64,000 nt of DNA, taken from NCBI GenBank assembly GCA_024195265.1, contig JAJLRJ010000014.1, positions 21,928,009 through 21,992,008 of the forward strand. Reading direction: 5' to 3'. Shown one piece after another: positions 33,811 through 46,260 of this stretch. Source of the stretch: Dendrophyllia cribrosa. Taxonomy: Eukaryota; Cnidaria; Anthozoa; Scleractinia; Dendrophylliidae. The first letter of the stretch is position 1, and each line of letters begins with the position of its first letter. A program made the translations under genes and the position numbers. The notes beneath the pieces were generated by a model. The model was not told the DNA's origin and ran no database searches. It saw nothing but the letters and a program-made list of their open reading frames with translations.

Positions 33811-34698
33811 TCACTCCTGTTTGATTTGTTTGATGTCAGTTATTAGCTCACTGATACTACATGTAACAACACTGTCATGTTTTTTGTAAGTAAACATCCC
33901 TTTCATGTGTGTTTGTTTGTGTTTCTTAAGACTTCCCGCTAGAGTAAAACATTTGCCACAATGGTCACATTCAAAAGGTTTCTCTCCACTGTGTATTCTT
34001 TTATGTCCCTTTAGACTTCCTGATTGACTAAAGCATTTGCCACACTGGTGGCATTCAAAAGGTTTTTCTCCACTGTGTGTTCGTTTGTGCTTCTTTCGAT
34101 GTCCTGCTTGAGAAAAACATTTGCCACACTGGTGGCACTCAAAAGGTTTCTCTCCATTGTGAGTTCGTTTGTGTCGCTTTAGATTTCCTGCATGAGTAAA
34201 ACATTTGCCACAGTGGTCACATTCAAAAGGTTTTTCTCCACTGTGTGTTCGTTTGTGTTCCTGTAGATGTCCTACTTGAGTAAAACACTTGCCACACTGG
34301 TGGCACTCAAAAGGTTTTTCTCCACTGTGTGTTCGTTTGTGCTTCTTTAGATGTCCTGCTTGAGAAAAACATTTGCCACACTGGTGGCACTCAAAAGGTT
34401 TCTCTCCATTGTGAGTTCGTTTGTGTCGCTTTAGATTTCCTGCATGAGTAAAACATTTGCCACAGTGGTCACATTCAAAAGGTTTTTCTCCACTGTGTGT
34501 TCGTTTGTGTTCCTGTAGATGTCCTACTTGAGTAAAACACTTGCCACACTGGTGGCACTCAAAAGGTTTTTCTCCACTGTGTGTTCGTTTGTGATTCTTT
34601 AGATTTCCTGCATGAGTAAAACATTTGCCACAGTGGTCACATTCAAAAGGCTTCTCCCCACAGTGTTCAATCTTGTGCAACTTCAGATTTCCTGCCAT
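33811..34698 (-). CDS. C2H2 zinc-finger protein, 9 fingers
   Basis: 295 codons on the minus strand. A half-finger ([10 protein letters not shown]) is followed by nine complete C2H2 fingers with SGEKPFEC or NGEKPFEC linkers, then the tail ...[16 protein letters not shown] three-finger block (helices ending HLQEH, NLKRH, HLKKH) occurs twice in succession, an internal duplication. The ATG is followed directly by the half-finger. The preceding codons on the minus strand continue finger-like (CSQCDK) but meet a stop. No effector domain is seen. The paralogue at 42098-42817 has seven fingers. Likely a nuclear DNA-binding protein. The ORF is uninterrupted. Confidence 0.87.
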   Translation of the reverse strand: MAGNLKLHKIEHCGEKPFECDHCGKCFTHAGNLKNHKRTHSGEKPFECHQCGKCFTQVGHLQEHKRTHSGEKPFECDHCGKCFTHAGNLKRHKRTHNGEKPFECHQCGKCFSQAGHLKKHKRTHSGEKPFECHQCGKCFTQVGHLQEHKRTHSGEKPFECDHCGKCFTHAGNLKRHKRTHNGEKPFECHQCGKCFSQAGHRKKHKRTHSGEKPFECHQCGKCFSQSGSLKGHKRIHSGEKPFECDHCGKCFTLAGSLKKHKQTHMKGMFTYKKHDSVVTCSISELITDIKQIKQE

Positions 34699-35986
34699 TT
34701 TATCACACTGGCTGCACTGGTTTGACCACCTTTATGTCACCTGCTTGATTCATACATTATTTTGCAACAGTTTTTACATTTTAAATTCGTCTCTCCATGA
34801 AGAGACATTCCTACATTTCTGAGACTCACAGTCCAAATAAAATTTGCAGCCATTATGCAATGTTATCATCTGCATGTTCTATAATTTTGAGCATTAATCT
34901 GAAATTGAAGCAAATAAAAGACATTATTTCCAAACAGCCTTTTAGCCAGAAATTGAAAAGTGGCCGTCCTGAATATATCTCCCATCATAAATTTTTAAAG
35001 GATTAGGTGCAATTAGGGGCTTGTTTTTCCCATTTTCTTTTTCTTTTTGCCATAATACTTAGTACCGTCACTGAATACCTCTTTAACTGATAGACAGAGG
35101 TACAGTGTATATAATGTGCCATCTTAGATCTTGGGAGTATGGTGCAGGCATACTGCGAACCACGACGGTCGTCACACACACAGCATCGTCAAGCAATAGT
35201 CCTCCCCCAGAATGCACCGAGAGTAATGAATGACCAAACACCAATCCACAACAGCAACCTTTTTTGATTTAGGTGTATACAATTCAAAAAGTCTAAAACC
35301 CATTTAAATATAAATACCTAAATATTAAGATATAAATAAAATCAATAAATGCTAACTATGAGAGACTGTTGATAAAATCCTATGGTGTGACCATTCAAAC
35401 GAAACCACTTTGGCATGGTGCTTTTTGTATTACAATATTTCACAAAATGAATCAGAAAACAACCTTCTGCCCCCACCCCCACCCCCCTTAGCTACAATTA
35501 GCTGCAAAACTGTTGAGACACTCTCACAAAAAAACACTCACTTTTATAAAAAATGATGCCTCGAAAAACAAAAGAACAATATATTTCCCTCACAACCCCC
35601 CCTCCCCCGTTCAATGTTGTTAGCCAAAGTTTTGGACATGGCGCCGGTCACAAAACAACATTGATGAGGGGGGAGGGGTAAGGAAAGGTAGCAATAGTGC
35701 ACTTCTTCCAAAAAAGCACTTGTGAATGAAAGTGTCTCAACTACTTTTGCAGCTAATTGTCTGAATATATACTAACTTCTGTAAACGATTGCCGCAAGCT
35801 CTCCAGGCCTACAGGTATGCGAGTAGCAGCAATAGATTGAGAAAAGACCGTTTTATTATATTTGTCGCGTGAGGGGGTAAAAATATATTCGAATATCATT
35901 AAAAATGAGAACGCAAAAATGTTCGAAAATCGAAGTTCGTCAGTAACACAACAATAGAAGTTGATATCAACGGTGATTTCAAAGTT

Positions 35987-36213
35987 ATGTTTTTTACCAG
36001 CCAAATAGATGCCACTACGAGGGTATATATAAAATTTTTAAAAGAAAACAGTTATCTTACAGTGAAAGAAATCACACAAAAATGCTCCGTGTCTCGCGCG
36101 ACGGTTTACAGATGCTTGAATGCCGAGAAAAAAATCGAAAACAAAAAGGCCAGGGAGACCTCGAAAAATCACACTGGCGTGACTGTTCTTTGTGCCTGCG
36201 CAAAATACTAATC
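35987..36213 (+). pseudogene. Tc1-like transposase, N-terminal remnant
   Basis: The frame reads RVYIKFLKENSYLTVKEITQ then KCSVSRATVYRCLNAEKK, a helix-turn-helix like the first DNA-binding subdomain of Tc1 transposases. In the next frame over KRPGRPRKITLA follows, the GRPR motif that separates the two Tc1 subdomains, so a one-base indel lies near 36145-36160. The catalytic DDE region is absent. It presumably derives from the autonomous parent of the flanking MITEs. Confidence 0.65.
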
Positions 36214-37135
36214 TATGTTTCTGTTGGTTCAATTTTCTTCTTATGACCAACTCACAAGCATCCATCCTTAAACAACATGTGTAACTAATAAACGATCTCA
36301 ATTAAATTGTGATATATTGCATTGTTGTAATTTGCTGACGGTACACCCGTGTGAGACGGTCTACCATCGAAAGTATAAAGGATATGTTTTATACTCTATA
36401 TATTTCTGTTGGTAGACCGTGGTAGTCCGTGGTAGATCGTTATATATCATCATATATTGTCATATAGCTTAGTGTAAAGCTAAAGCCAGAGTACAATATG
36501 GAAATGCACAACAAAAATTATTATACCCCGCACTTTGCATTCGAATTAATGCAAGTTCACCTTATAGGCTGCAGTGCACCATATACAAATTTTGCCACCG
36601 CAAGAGCAATTCCCGAAAGGGTTTCATTTTTGTCATTAGTGTTTAATATCACTACTAATCAGCAGTATTAAATTTATAGAGGTATGCATTCCTGCGTTTG
36701 GCATGGTGATATGCAAATTAGCAAATTTTCAGTACCCGATCACTATGTCAGGTATCGCATAATTGAGCACTTTTTCTCTACTTTTCGAGTCCATTCCGCT
36801 CAATTGCAACACCTTAAACGCGAATTTACTCTCAAAATAGTTCACCTATGTTGCTATATGGCTACAAAAACATCTAAAACCCGTGAATTTGAATGCAACA
36901 CAAAACGTCAAGCGTATATTGAAGCATATACCATTTCGAATGCATTAATTAGTGCAATTTGTGTCGAATGCAAACACGAAAAAACCCAGTTATTCTCTTG
37001 CCATTTTAGAATTCGTAGCATGGTGAATATTAGAGCTGGATTTTTTCAAACACCCTGTAGTCATGCAAAACTTACACAAGTTTCAACATGAATAGCCTTG
37101 TCCGTTGTAAGTTATTAAGCAGTGAACGCCTCAGA
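36214..37135. other. Composite-element interior, no recognised gene
   Basis: A repeated GGTAGACCGT / GGTAGTCCGT motif lies near 36350-36440. A 135-codon ORF on the + strand (36684-37091) has several Cys/His but no recognisable domain; it may be chance. Confidence 0.4.
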
Positions 37136-37842
37136 CAATTAGCTGCAAAACTGTTGAGACACTCTCACAAAAAAACACTCACTTTTATAAAAAATGATGC
37201 CTCGAAAAACAAAAGAACAATATATTTCCCTCACAACCCCCCCTCCCCCGTTCAATGTTGTTAGCCAAAGTTTTGGACATGGCGCCGGTCACAAAACAAC
37301 ATTGATGAGGGGGGAGGGGTAAGGAAAGGTAGCAATAGTGCACTTCTTCCAAAAAAGCACTTGTGAATGAAAGTGTCTCAACTACTTTTGCAGCTAATTG
37401 TAGCTACGCATTTTGCTCCACTACCCCTCCCCCCCCCCCCAACCCTCCCCTTCCTCCAATGCATCTCCATGGGTAAGGCAGACTATTACCTATTGCATTT
37501 GGAATGGGCAAAATATATGCGCAAGCCTTATGTGCTGGTCAGGGGAATCACCAAGAAAAGTTTATAATGGAGTGATGCAGTGAGTGAGTGAGTGAAAACT
37601 TGCATATTTGCCACCATCTGTGGTAACCCGTTCAAGATGCTTTGCATATTCACAAGTTAAAAATGCCAACCCTCACTAGGAGCGTCTGCCGACAGTGGTC
37701 AAAGTGGAGCAACAGGAAATATCTACAACTGCTTTTCATGATAAATGCATCGGCTAAATTGTAGAATACCCAGCCCACGTTTTTGCATCTCACTAAATAA
37801 AAATAGTGCCTATTGTTATTTGCCTCGTCCTGCAAAGCTAAT

Positions 37843-38926
37843 GTACCAGTCAATTCCAAGACCGCCCATCCCCCCCCCCCCCCCCCCCCCCCCCCCGGGC
37901 ATACCCCGGGCATTTGACGAGAGGTTAGCTCCGCATAGTGGGGCATTTGGCATGAAACGAGGCCCGACGGGGCGGGCATTTGACTTCAACAAAAACGTTG
38001 GTCAGCGGTCGCAAGGTATTAAAAATTTAATAGTCATATTTTATAATATTCCGTCGCCATGAGTGGCAGCATGATTCATTGAATTTGCTCGATTTATCTT
38101 TCATCATGATTCTTTAATAAATTAATAAAGCACAATGGTTATGAAACCTGAGAAATGTCTCTGTTCGATGTTTCTGTTATCATTTTTTGGCCTTAAAATC
38201 AGACAGACAGTATAACTATTAAAACTGCAGCGGAGTATAACTAAGTTGCAATATCGTTCTATTTTTTTCGCTGAAACTAAATCTAGCTAAGAGATATATA
38301 AACAACAGACAACAGCACAAGCAAAGATTGCAAGATATTTAAAGTGAACATGAAAGATAATATACGATTTATATTTTGGTCGAATTCAAAACCACAACTG
38401 AAATAGCGGCATGCATCTTACAGCGTACGTGATCTCACCTCGAAAACAATCCGAACAGCACCAGTTTATAGATTTGTCTTGGCAAGTCTACAAAAATAAT
38501 GTTAAAGAAAACCATCCAGATCGGCTAAAAATTGTTTTGACTTCGCAAATAGCGTTTAAGAACAACTTCAGACTTTACCGATACAGGCTTCGTTGGCACC
38601 GAAGTTGCCAACTGCGTTTCAAAGTTTGCAATTTGATTGGCAAACTGACAAATGTAATTGACAACTTCGCAACGTAGTATCAAATTTCCCAACAAACTTG
38701 GCAAATGGCGCGGCCAAAGTAAGCTGAAATCCACTGTAACTTGTTACTTTAATCCCTCCTTGCCCGGACGGTGGGGCATTTGACGCTCTGTGAAGCCCTG
38801 CCCGGTGGGGCATTTGACCGTATAAACTGCCCACATAGTGGGGCATTTGACAATTTTTTTTAAAAAAGTCAAATGCCCGGGGGTTTGCCCGGGGGGGGGA
38901 TGGGCGGTCTTGGAATTGACTGGACA
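37843..38926. mobile_element. Unit 2 copy of the 1074-bp TIR element
   Basis: Same element as 29444-30517, duplicated with its flanks. The right TIR is altered (GACTGGACACATG instead of GACTGGTACATAA). A long poly-C tract is at 37870-37896. Confidence 0.85.
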
Positions 38927-39528
38927 CATGAAAATGAAAATGAACTGATAAAATCATATGCCAATGGCTTTAAAAATCTACGCCAAGCAGCAAAATTCTA
39001 TGCAGCCTGAAGAATGAGTCAATCAACGAACACACGCCAGAATACCAAAGACTGGAATAGTACGCCACAACCTTTTAAAACCACGTCGAAGATCTTCGGT
39101 GTGACACACACGGAATGCAGACTGAAAACCTCTTCACATCGAAGGAAAGATAACGAGTAACGTTTAAATGTACCTGGGACAATTACCTAACACCCTTTTA
39201 ACATATTCTCGTGTACTTTTCTTACCTAAACTGAGGCAAAACAATGAATAAAGTGAGCTGCGAAGACTTCAAACCACGATCATACGACGACCTTGAACAC
39301 TAGTGCCCAGTCTGTTATCCGATGTTGCCATCACGCAATCGTCGCCTCACAACATTGAATAATTTTATGGATAAGAGGGGTTTGCAACCCGGGACATAAA
39401 ATTGACGGGGGTGCCCGTGGGAAAGGTACCAGAATCTTGTTTGATGGGTGTGGCTCAAATGAATTTTTACTTCTAAGAGGTACCAATTCTAAAACACATG
39501 CCATATTCTGTCATATTTTTTCGGCTTT

Positions 39529-39676
39529 ATAGGTGGTTTTCATGTTACGTCATCGCCGCCATGCTGGTGGACATAAACAATAGTTCTCTCATTAGCTCCT
39601 TTTGTTCGTCCACCAGCATCTGTTCGTTTCACTATTGTTATCTATGTCTCTAGAGATTGATTGCAAACCACCTATA
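39529..39676. mobile_element. Single copy of the ~145-bp MITE
   Basis: TATAGGTGGTTTTCATG to TGCAAACCACCTATA; it is tandemly doubled in unit 1. Confidence 0.85.
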
Positions 39677-41204
39677 CCCTAAAAGGTACAGCGATAACTA
39701 GGTTCGACGCCGGGAGAACGCAAGCCTAATCAAGCCTTACTTGTTAAAATGCGGATTCTTATTGCAGGTGTTTAATCTAATGTACATTTTGGTTGTCCTG
39801 TGTGATACGAGCAGAAAAAAATCGAGATTTTTGTTAGGATAGTAATGGGAATGAGGATATGATGGGAATGCGGATATGGAGGAGACATAAACCTGTACAA
39901 ACCAGACATAATCTAGTATAAACCAGACATAAAAGCAATAAAACCATAACATGTTGAAACAGGAAATGAAAAAAAGTTTAGAATAATTTTCAGTAAATCT
40001 ATTAATAAATAGTAATTATAACTTATGGCATTTTGACTCTTGTGTGGTTTTCTTTATCGAAGCAATTCAACCACTTGGTCCACTGTGCCTTTGAAGAACT
40101 AGAGTTAAGACTTAAATAGTTGTTTATTACCATCACAACCAAGACTCATGCAGCTCAATAAAGATTTATTGCAATATACAAAACCACTGCTACTGAGCAA
40201 CCCAGAAACCGGGAGTGGTGCACGTGGGTGGGTTGACTCACTTACAAGGATGACAAAGGACGAACTGATAACTACAAGATACTACTAACAGTTCTTCAAC
40301 TTAATGTCCACGTAGCAGATTTAAGGAAAATTCCTTTGGCTAGGGTTACAAATACTAATTAATACTTTTAACGTCAATCATGCACTAAAACCCTCAGTTT
40401 AATACTGTTACAGTCCAGTAATACTGTATGTTTAATGTTTAAGTAATGTCGTGTACAATTATGGCAGTACCAAATAAAGAAATTAAAATTATAAATCACG
40501 CTCCTTGACTGCACCAAAATACTGTGCAAGGCTGTGCTCTTAGAAGAATCATAGAGAGCCCAAAGGCTCCCAGCCTGGGGTGCCCCGCTCTTATTGATAC
40601 ACTGTAGTTATGTTTTTGCTTTTTTATTTAAGACATCATCTGTTTAAAATTTCAAGACCCCCCTCCATAACAAAAAAAATTCCCCAGGACACCCCCCCCC
40701 CCCCCCCCCCCCCCCCCCCTTTTGCAGTGGCTAAAATTTCAGGTCCCCCATTTTCTCACCCATCCCCCCCTTCCCATAAATAATGAACGATCCCTAAAAA
40801 TCAAAATTTGAAAAAACTACAAATAGCACCATGCAAAAGGACTGCTGAAGAGGTTTCATTTGAATGGACACACCATAGGATTTCATTGACAGACTCAAAA
40901 GTTAGAACTACACTACATAACTGACTCTGGGAGTGAAAGGGTTAAACTTTGAATGTGGTTGCCACCAGAATGAAAGAGCTTAATTTTTTGGTACTCCCAC
41001 CAAGCCAGCTAGCATTTTCTATATGTCTAGGATAAGGAATATCAAGTCAATAGGGCAATTTAAAAGGGAAATAAACCGACTATTTCACTCATTGGTTTCC
41101 CACTCGGCAACCTTGTAAAACAGTAAGTGAAGTGTATATATATTTTTAATGATATAATTGTCACTTTTTATATACTGAATGATTTTACCGAGTTTAAATA
41201 AAGT

Positions 41205-41236
<32 letters not shown>

Positions 41237-42090
41237 TGTATGTATGTATAGAAAACACCTGGAACTAATTACCGCTAAAAAATTGGGGGGGGGGGGGGGG
41301 CGGAGATCCTTTCCTGTATCTGACTCTTTTTAGATTTTTTAAATTGCATTTTACTTAGGTAAATAATACTTATTGAAGACAGCAGATGGCCCTGTGAGCC
41401 TTTGTAAAACCATTGATGGGCTGTACACATTTGTGTAAGCTGGGCTGGAAAAAGCACACCGCCCTACTGCAATAGCGTACGTCCTTGTTAAATTTTAAAT
41501 TAAATTAATTAAATTTAAATTAAATTTAAAATGTTAAAATTTCAAAAACTTTTGTCTCCAGATTGGTCATATGATAAAATACTTATTGACTAAGTTAAGT
41601 TGAGCTAGATGTGAAAATATTTGGCTCTCTGCCATGGTGCATGGACCTCGCTTTCCTTTAAGTCCATATGCCATGACCTCCAGCCAAAATTTGGTTAAAA
41701 TGGGAAAATATTTAATTAATACTTTATATTTTTCCCAATAGGCCCTCCCACTCAGTCAATAAGTGCATTTTAATCAACATGTTTTGAACAGTATTAAATG
41801 AATTAGGTATTATCATATTGTATCTTTATAAAAACTCTTCACGGGAATTGAAGTAAAAGTTATCCAAAAAGTACATCTTCTCATGACCACCAGGAATAAA
41901 CATGTTATACTGGGGTGTTGTTGACATTTCTTGTGGTATTTATCTCACTAGCTCTTTCACAATTTCACTTTAATGGCTGAATGATCATTCAAAAATTACA
42001 AATTTGTCTGCCAACATTCTTTTCCAAGCAAACAGTTTGTCCCCTTATGAACTTTTGCCAGTCCAACCAAACACTTGTCAAAAGGTAATT
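39677..42090. other. No gene; duplicate of 31396-33800
   Basis: Same repeat content as in unit 1, with expanded poly-C (40690-40719) and (TATG)n (about 41205-41250) tracts. Confidence 0.7.
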
Positions 42091-42097
42091 TTAGGCT

Positions 42098-42817
42098 TCA
42101 CTCCTGTTTGATTTGTTTGATGTCAGTTATTAGCTCACTGATACTACATGTAACAACACTGTCATGTTTTTTGTAAGTAAACATCCCTTTCATGTGTGTT
42201 TGTTTGTGTTTCTTAAGACTTCCCGCTAGAGTAAAACATTTGCCACAATGGTCACATTCAAAAGGTTTCTCTCCACTGTGTATTCTTTTATGTGCCTTTA
42301 GACTTCCTGATTGACTAAAGCATTTGCCACACTGGTGGCATTCAAAAGGTTTTTCTCCACTGTGTGTTCGTTTGTGCTTCTTTAGATGTCCTGCTTGAGA
42401 AAAACATTTGCCACACTGGTCACACTCAAAAGGTTTCTCTCCATTGTGAGTTCGTTTGTGTCGCTTTAGATTTCCTGCATGAGTAAAACATTTGCCACAG
42501 TGGTCACATTCAAAAGGTTTTTCTCCACTGTGTGTTCGTTTGTGTCCCTTTAGACTTCCTGCATGAGTAAAACACTTGCCACAGTGGTCACATTCAAAAG
42601 GTTTCTCTCCATTGTGTATTCTTTTATGTCCCTTTAGACTTCCTGATTGACTAAAGCATTTGCCACACTGGCGGCACTCAAAAGGTTTTTCTCCACTGTG
42701 TGTTCGTTTGTGATTCTTTAGATGTCCTGCTTCAATAAACCATTTGCCACACTGGTCACATTCAAAAGGCTTCTCCCCACAGTGTTCAATCTTGTGCAAC
42801 TTCAGATTTCCTGCCAT
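42098..42817 (-). CDS. C2H2 zinc-finger protein, 7 fingers
   Basis: 239 codons on the minus strand. The same half-finger start and the same tail (...[15 protein letters not shown]) as the 33.8-kb gene, but seven C2H2 fingers in a different order. Finger 1 is [18 protein letters not shown], and helices SQSGSLKGH and THAGSLKGH replace blocks found in the paralogue. Flanks are nearly identical to unit 1, so the finger array has changed by gain, loss or conversion since the duplication, altering the predicted DNA target. ORF intact, no extra domain. Confidence 0.87.
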   Translation of the reverse strand: MAGNLKLHKIEHCGEKPFECDQCGKWFIEAGHLKNHKRTHSGEKPFECRQCGKCFSQSGSLKGHKRIHNGEKPFECDHCGKCFTHAGSLKGHKRTHSGEKPFECDHCGKCFTHAGNLKRHKRTHNGEKPFECDQCGKCFSQAGHLKKHKRTHSGEKPFECHQCGKCFSQSGSLKAHKRIHSGEKPFECDHCGKCFTLAGSLKKHKQTHMKGMFTYKKHDSVVTCSISELITDIKQIKQE

Positions 42818-43134
42818 TTTATCACACTGGCTGCACTGGTTTGACCACCTTTATGTCACCTGCTTGATTCATACATTATTTTGCAACAGTTTTTACATTT
42901 TAAATTCGTCTCTCCATGAAGAGACATTCCTACATTTCTGAGACTCACAGTCCAAATAAAATTTGCAGCCATTATGCAATGTTATCATCTGCATGTTCTA
43001 TAATTTTGAGCATTAATCTGAAATTGAAGCAAATAAAAGACATTATTTCCAAACAGGCTTTTAGCCAGAAATTGAAAAGTGGCCGTCCTGAATATATTTC
43101 CCATCATAAATTTTTAAAGGATTAGGTGCAATTT

Positions 43135-43793
43135 TCATGAATTTCTTCAAAAAGTGGGCGTCCACAGGACGCCTGGACACCCTGCTGGCTAAAAGCTTGT
43201 TTCCAAACACTTTCAATGGTGAGAATGTCCAAGTTAGAAATATAAAAAAGTCTAATAAAATACTTAATGGTCCAAAATCATGCTTTACATACTAGCAAAG
43301 AAACATGCACCTTATGTAAGTATACAGGTAGTTTTTTTTACAATTTTACTTTGGGGAATGTGTAGGAGTTTGCTAAGGTACTACAGAGATTTGTTAATGT
43401 TCGACAGTGTAGTACCACTAAGCTAGTATGATGAGGCCATGATTACTTTCAGTAAGTTTATCACTTGTGTAATCTAGAAATATCCCTCTCTCAGAACCTT
43501 GCAAAGCTCAGGGGAGGGTGTACAACAACATTTTAGTGGGGGAGGGAGAGATGGAATTTCTTATTCACCTCCTCTCCCACTGATACTCATAATACCTATG
43601 TAGAGTGTGGCCGTGCATGGTGTGGGTATCACATTTTTAAAAAGTTTCAGGCATTATCTTCCTCTTTCTTTGTGGCATGCATGCTACGGACAACCACCAG
43701 TGGCGTAGCCAGCCTATAGGCCCGTAGGCCCAGGCCTACAAATTTTTCAGCTCACTTGTGTTACATTTTTATCTCCTGTAAGTTAATGTTTAA
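43135..43793. other. No gene seen
   Basis: Unique flank after the duplication. Sequence around 43205-43330 resembles 23010-23095, another piece of the zinc-finger gene 5' flank. Confidence 0.5.
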
Positions 43794-45196
43794 CTTACAG
43801 GAGTATAATTTGGGCTAACATGCATTCTTTGTTAAGAATGTAACATGGAAATTAATAAACACGTTATTTCAAAAAAACTTCATTGTAAACGTACAGCATA
43901 CAACCATTCTCAGTCAGCAATGTCAGCTTACCTCAACTCTCTTTTCCCTTTCTTACAACGTAGTGCTATAAATAATACCAAATGTCCTGAAGCAACCAGT
44001 TTGACAAACCAGACTGGACAAACATTAAAACACATCGTAAAGGATATAAGCCAAGCGCGCTTCCAGCGTGCAAATATCTGACCCAAGTCTATATCAGGTT
44101 AGATAAGATGACATTACACATACGTTACACTTTTTGACGCTCGATACAATGAAATACATGTATATGCTGCAACATGTTCCCAAAAAAACATAGAATTCAT
44201 AATCGTACGCCTTAAAAATTATCGCTATGAAAAAGAGATATTAAACAGTAGGAATGTTACCTAACTGAAAAAAACATATTCTGCGGCATTTTTTGAAACA
44301 GCGTACCAGATTAATATATGAAATTTTAACACGCATATTTCTTCACTATGAAGGTCAAGTATTAAAATTATTGAAATAGCGAGAGCTTGAATTTTTGATA
44401 AAATACAGCCAAATAAATTCCTCTCTCTTCTAACGTTATTTAAAATCTCAGTTAACTAAATCAACCTATGGATGAGGGCCTAACATAGGGTTGGCAGGAT
44501 GCGGGATGAAAGAAAATTTGAAGGCGGGATGCGGGATGGTTAGAGGTGGGCGGGAAGCAGGAAGCTCGTTATTTTCATGGCGGGATGTGGGAATTCTTTA
44601 TTTTTCCGGGTGGGAAACGAGATGGATGACGACAGTTGCACTCGGATATTTTACCATTCTGTGAAGGAAGACTATAGTCTGGATGTTTACTTAGGTCATT
44701 TTTTAAACTGCTTTTTCTCTTTGAAATCATTTCAGAAGTCCTGATCTTTATCAATCCGACGAGTGCTAAATAAGCACCTCAGTGTCACGGTGTCGCAATT
44801 TTGTCTGAAGGAACCCATTAAAATGCTAAAACAGGAAGTATATTTTTGCTCTAAAGAGTGCCTTTTTTTAAAAGATACCATGGGTGGTTCTTTGTGGATT
44901 TGTCGTAGCAGTGGTTGGTTCTGTATTATGTGTCATTTTGACATTGAAATTTGTTTGCGATTTGGCACTAATGGCTGGTTTTGTGTCACAAAGGGCGAAA
45001 TTTCTTTTTGTGTTTCTCCTCCTGTTTAAGCGCATATGACTTTCTTCGAATTATATTTTTGATAGAGTTTTCTCTATCAGATTTCGTGGGTAACCCCTAT
45101 GTAATAGGCGTGTTTTGAAATTTGTTTTTGAAATTTTGAAGTTTGGTGTGATGAAGGGCCTGCTGTTCTCCGATAAAAAAAATTATTTGGCTCCTC

Positions 45197-45472
45197 TGTC
45201 GCGAAGACAGAGAGATAATAAGGAGACATCAAGAAGTCGACAAAGGTTCCGTTCAAATCTATATTCCAAAGAATAAGCGTCTTACAATAAACTGTAGAAA
45301 GCGGCCATGAAAGTGTTCAGAGAACCATGTGTTTCACGCGTGTGACACACGAGCCTAATCGTAATAACAGAAACCGCTGACCGCATTCGCAACGATCACA
45401 AAATAACAACAAACATGAGATAAATGTACTAAAGTCAAAATGTTCAGTTCTTATTCTAAAGTCTCTTCGACA
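45197..45472 (-). repeat. 3' LTR of the BEL/Pao element
   Basis: 276 bp, TG...CA ends with 5-bp inverted termini TGTCG / CGACA. Confidence 0.93.
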
Positions 45473-46260
45473 TCCTCCGGGGGCGCGCAAAGATTGTTTG
45501 CCCACTCTGAGATTCTTGTTAAAGCCTTGGAAGCTGCGGCCCTTCGGGGTCTGTCGTTTGAATTGTTAGTGCCTTGCCCATTGGTGCTGTGTCCGCTTGA
45601 TCCGGCCTGGATTTCGACATCTGCTGATAGCTCCAGTGGATAGAGTTTAGTAATTGGTCGGTTTGTGTGTCCCGTGCTTGTGCGGATGTTTGCGGCTCGA
45701 ACCAAACCATCTCCTCCTTTGATTAGACTCTCGATGACAGCTAATTTCCAGGTTGATCGGTGTGTGTCATCATGAACTAACATGACTTCGCCCTTCTTGA
45801 TAGATTGCTGATTGGTTCCGGTTGTTCTATGAAATTCACGGAGGGAGGTGAGATATTCATGTCTCCACCTGTTCCAAAAGCGTTGAAGGATGAGTGCTTG
45901 CATTTTTACTCGTCGCCTCATGTCAGAGCCATCACCATAGTCAGGGTCTGTTAGGTCTTCATTCGTGATGCCATAATCAAACGGTAGGGTAGTGATTCGC
46001 CTTCCATAGAGAAGATGTGAGGGGGTTAATGGTTCCTCATCGCTGATGTCACTCGATACATAGGTAATCGGCCGGTCATTCAGGGTTGCTTCTATTTCCA
46101 CGATGAGGGTCTGGAGTTCCATTAATGTGACCGATGCTCTTCCAAGTGTTTTCCTTATAGCCCTCTTTGTCAGTCCAATAGGCCATTTCCGAGTTGCCTT
46201 TAGCCTCTCTATCAAAGCGAGGCTAGGTGCGAAACCTTTCATATGAAAATGAGTTTTCAT
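45451..46260 (-). pseudogene. BEL/Pao integrase C-terminal part
   Basis: 269 codons. The first ~29 residues are encoded by an inserted palindrome; real element coding starts at LTKRAIRKTLGRAS. It continues through the end of the integrase core (NDRPITYVSSD) into the BEL-specific C-terminal domain (DUF5641-like, ...KGEVMLVHDDTHRSTWKLAV...). The stop codon lies inside the 3' LTR. The catalytic Glu region is on the other side of the insertion, so no intact integrase can be made. Confidence 0.88.

Larger units (their letters stand above)
28510..35014. repeat. Tandem duplication, unit 1 (6.5 kb)
   Basis: It starts TTGTTTTTCCCATTTTC and ends GGATTAGGTGCAATT. It is collinear and highly similar to 35021-43134. 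It includes the 1074-bp element, the zinc-finger gene at 33811-34698 and all spacer repeats. Differences include small indels, homopolymer lengths, a tandem extra copy of a 145-bp MITE at 31.1-31.4 kb, and finger number. Confidence 0.92.
35495..37400. mobile_element. Composite element: two direct 265-bp MITEs around 1.4 kb, TSD TA
   Basis: Unit 1 reads CCTTAGCTAGCTACGC at the corresponding site; here TA is duplicated around the block (35493-35494, 37401-37402). The ends are CAATTAGCTGCAAAACTGTT and its inverse, Tc1/mariner style. The 265-bp sequence at 35495-35759, itself palindromic at its ends, recurs in the same orientation at 37136-37400, apparently identical. Inner junctions read ...AATTG/TCTGAATA and CGCCTCAGA/CAATT..., without TA. 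Confidence 0.92.
35021..43134. repeat. Tandem duplication, unit 2 (8.1 kb with a 1.9-kb insertion)
   Basis: It repeats 28510-35014 in the same order after a junction at ~35014-35021. It is interrupted at 35495-37400 by a composite element. The repeat ends at GATTAGGTGCAATT (~43134), where the flanks diverge. Confidence 0.92.

Noticed and set aside
36684..37091. 135-codon ORF in the composite element as a cargo gene
   Set aside because: No domain or paralogue support and unusual composition; mentioned only as part of the interior.
44763..45029. 88-codon ORF before the BEL/Pao element
   Set aside because: Low-complexity Cys/Phe-rich translation of AT-rich DNA with no splice or homology support.
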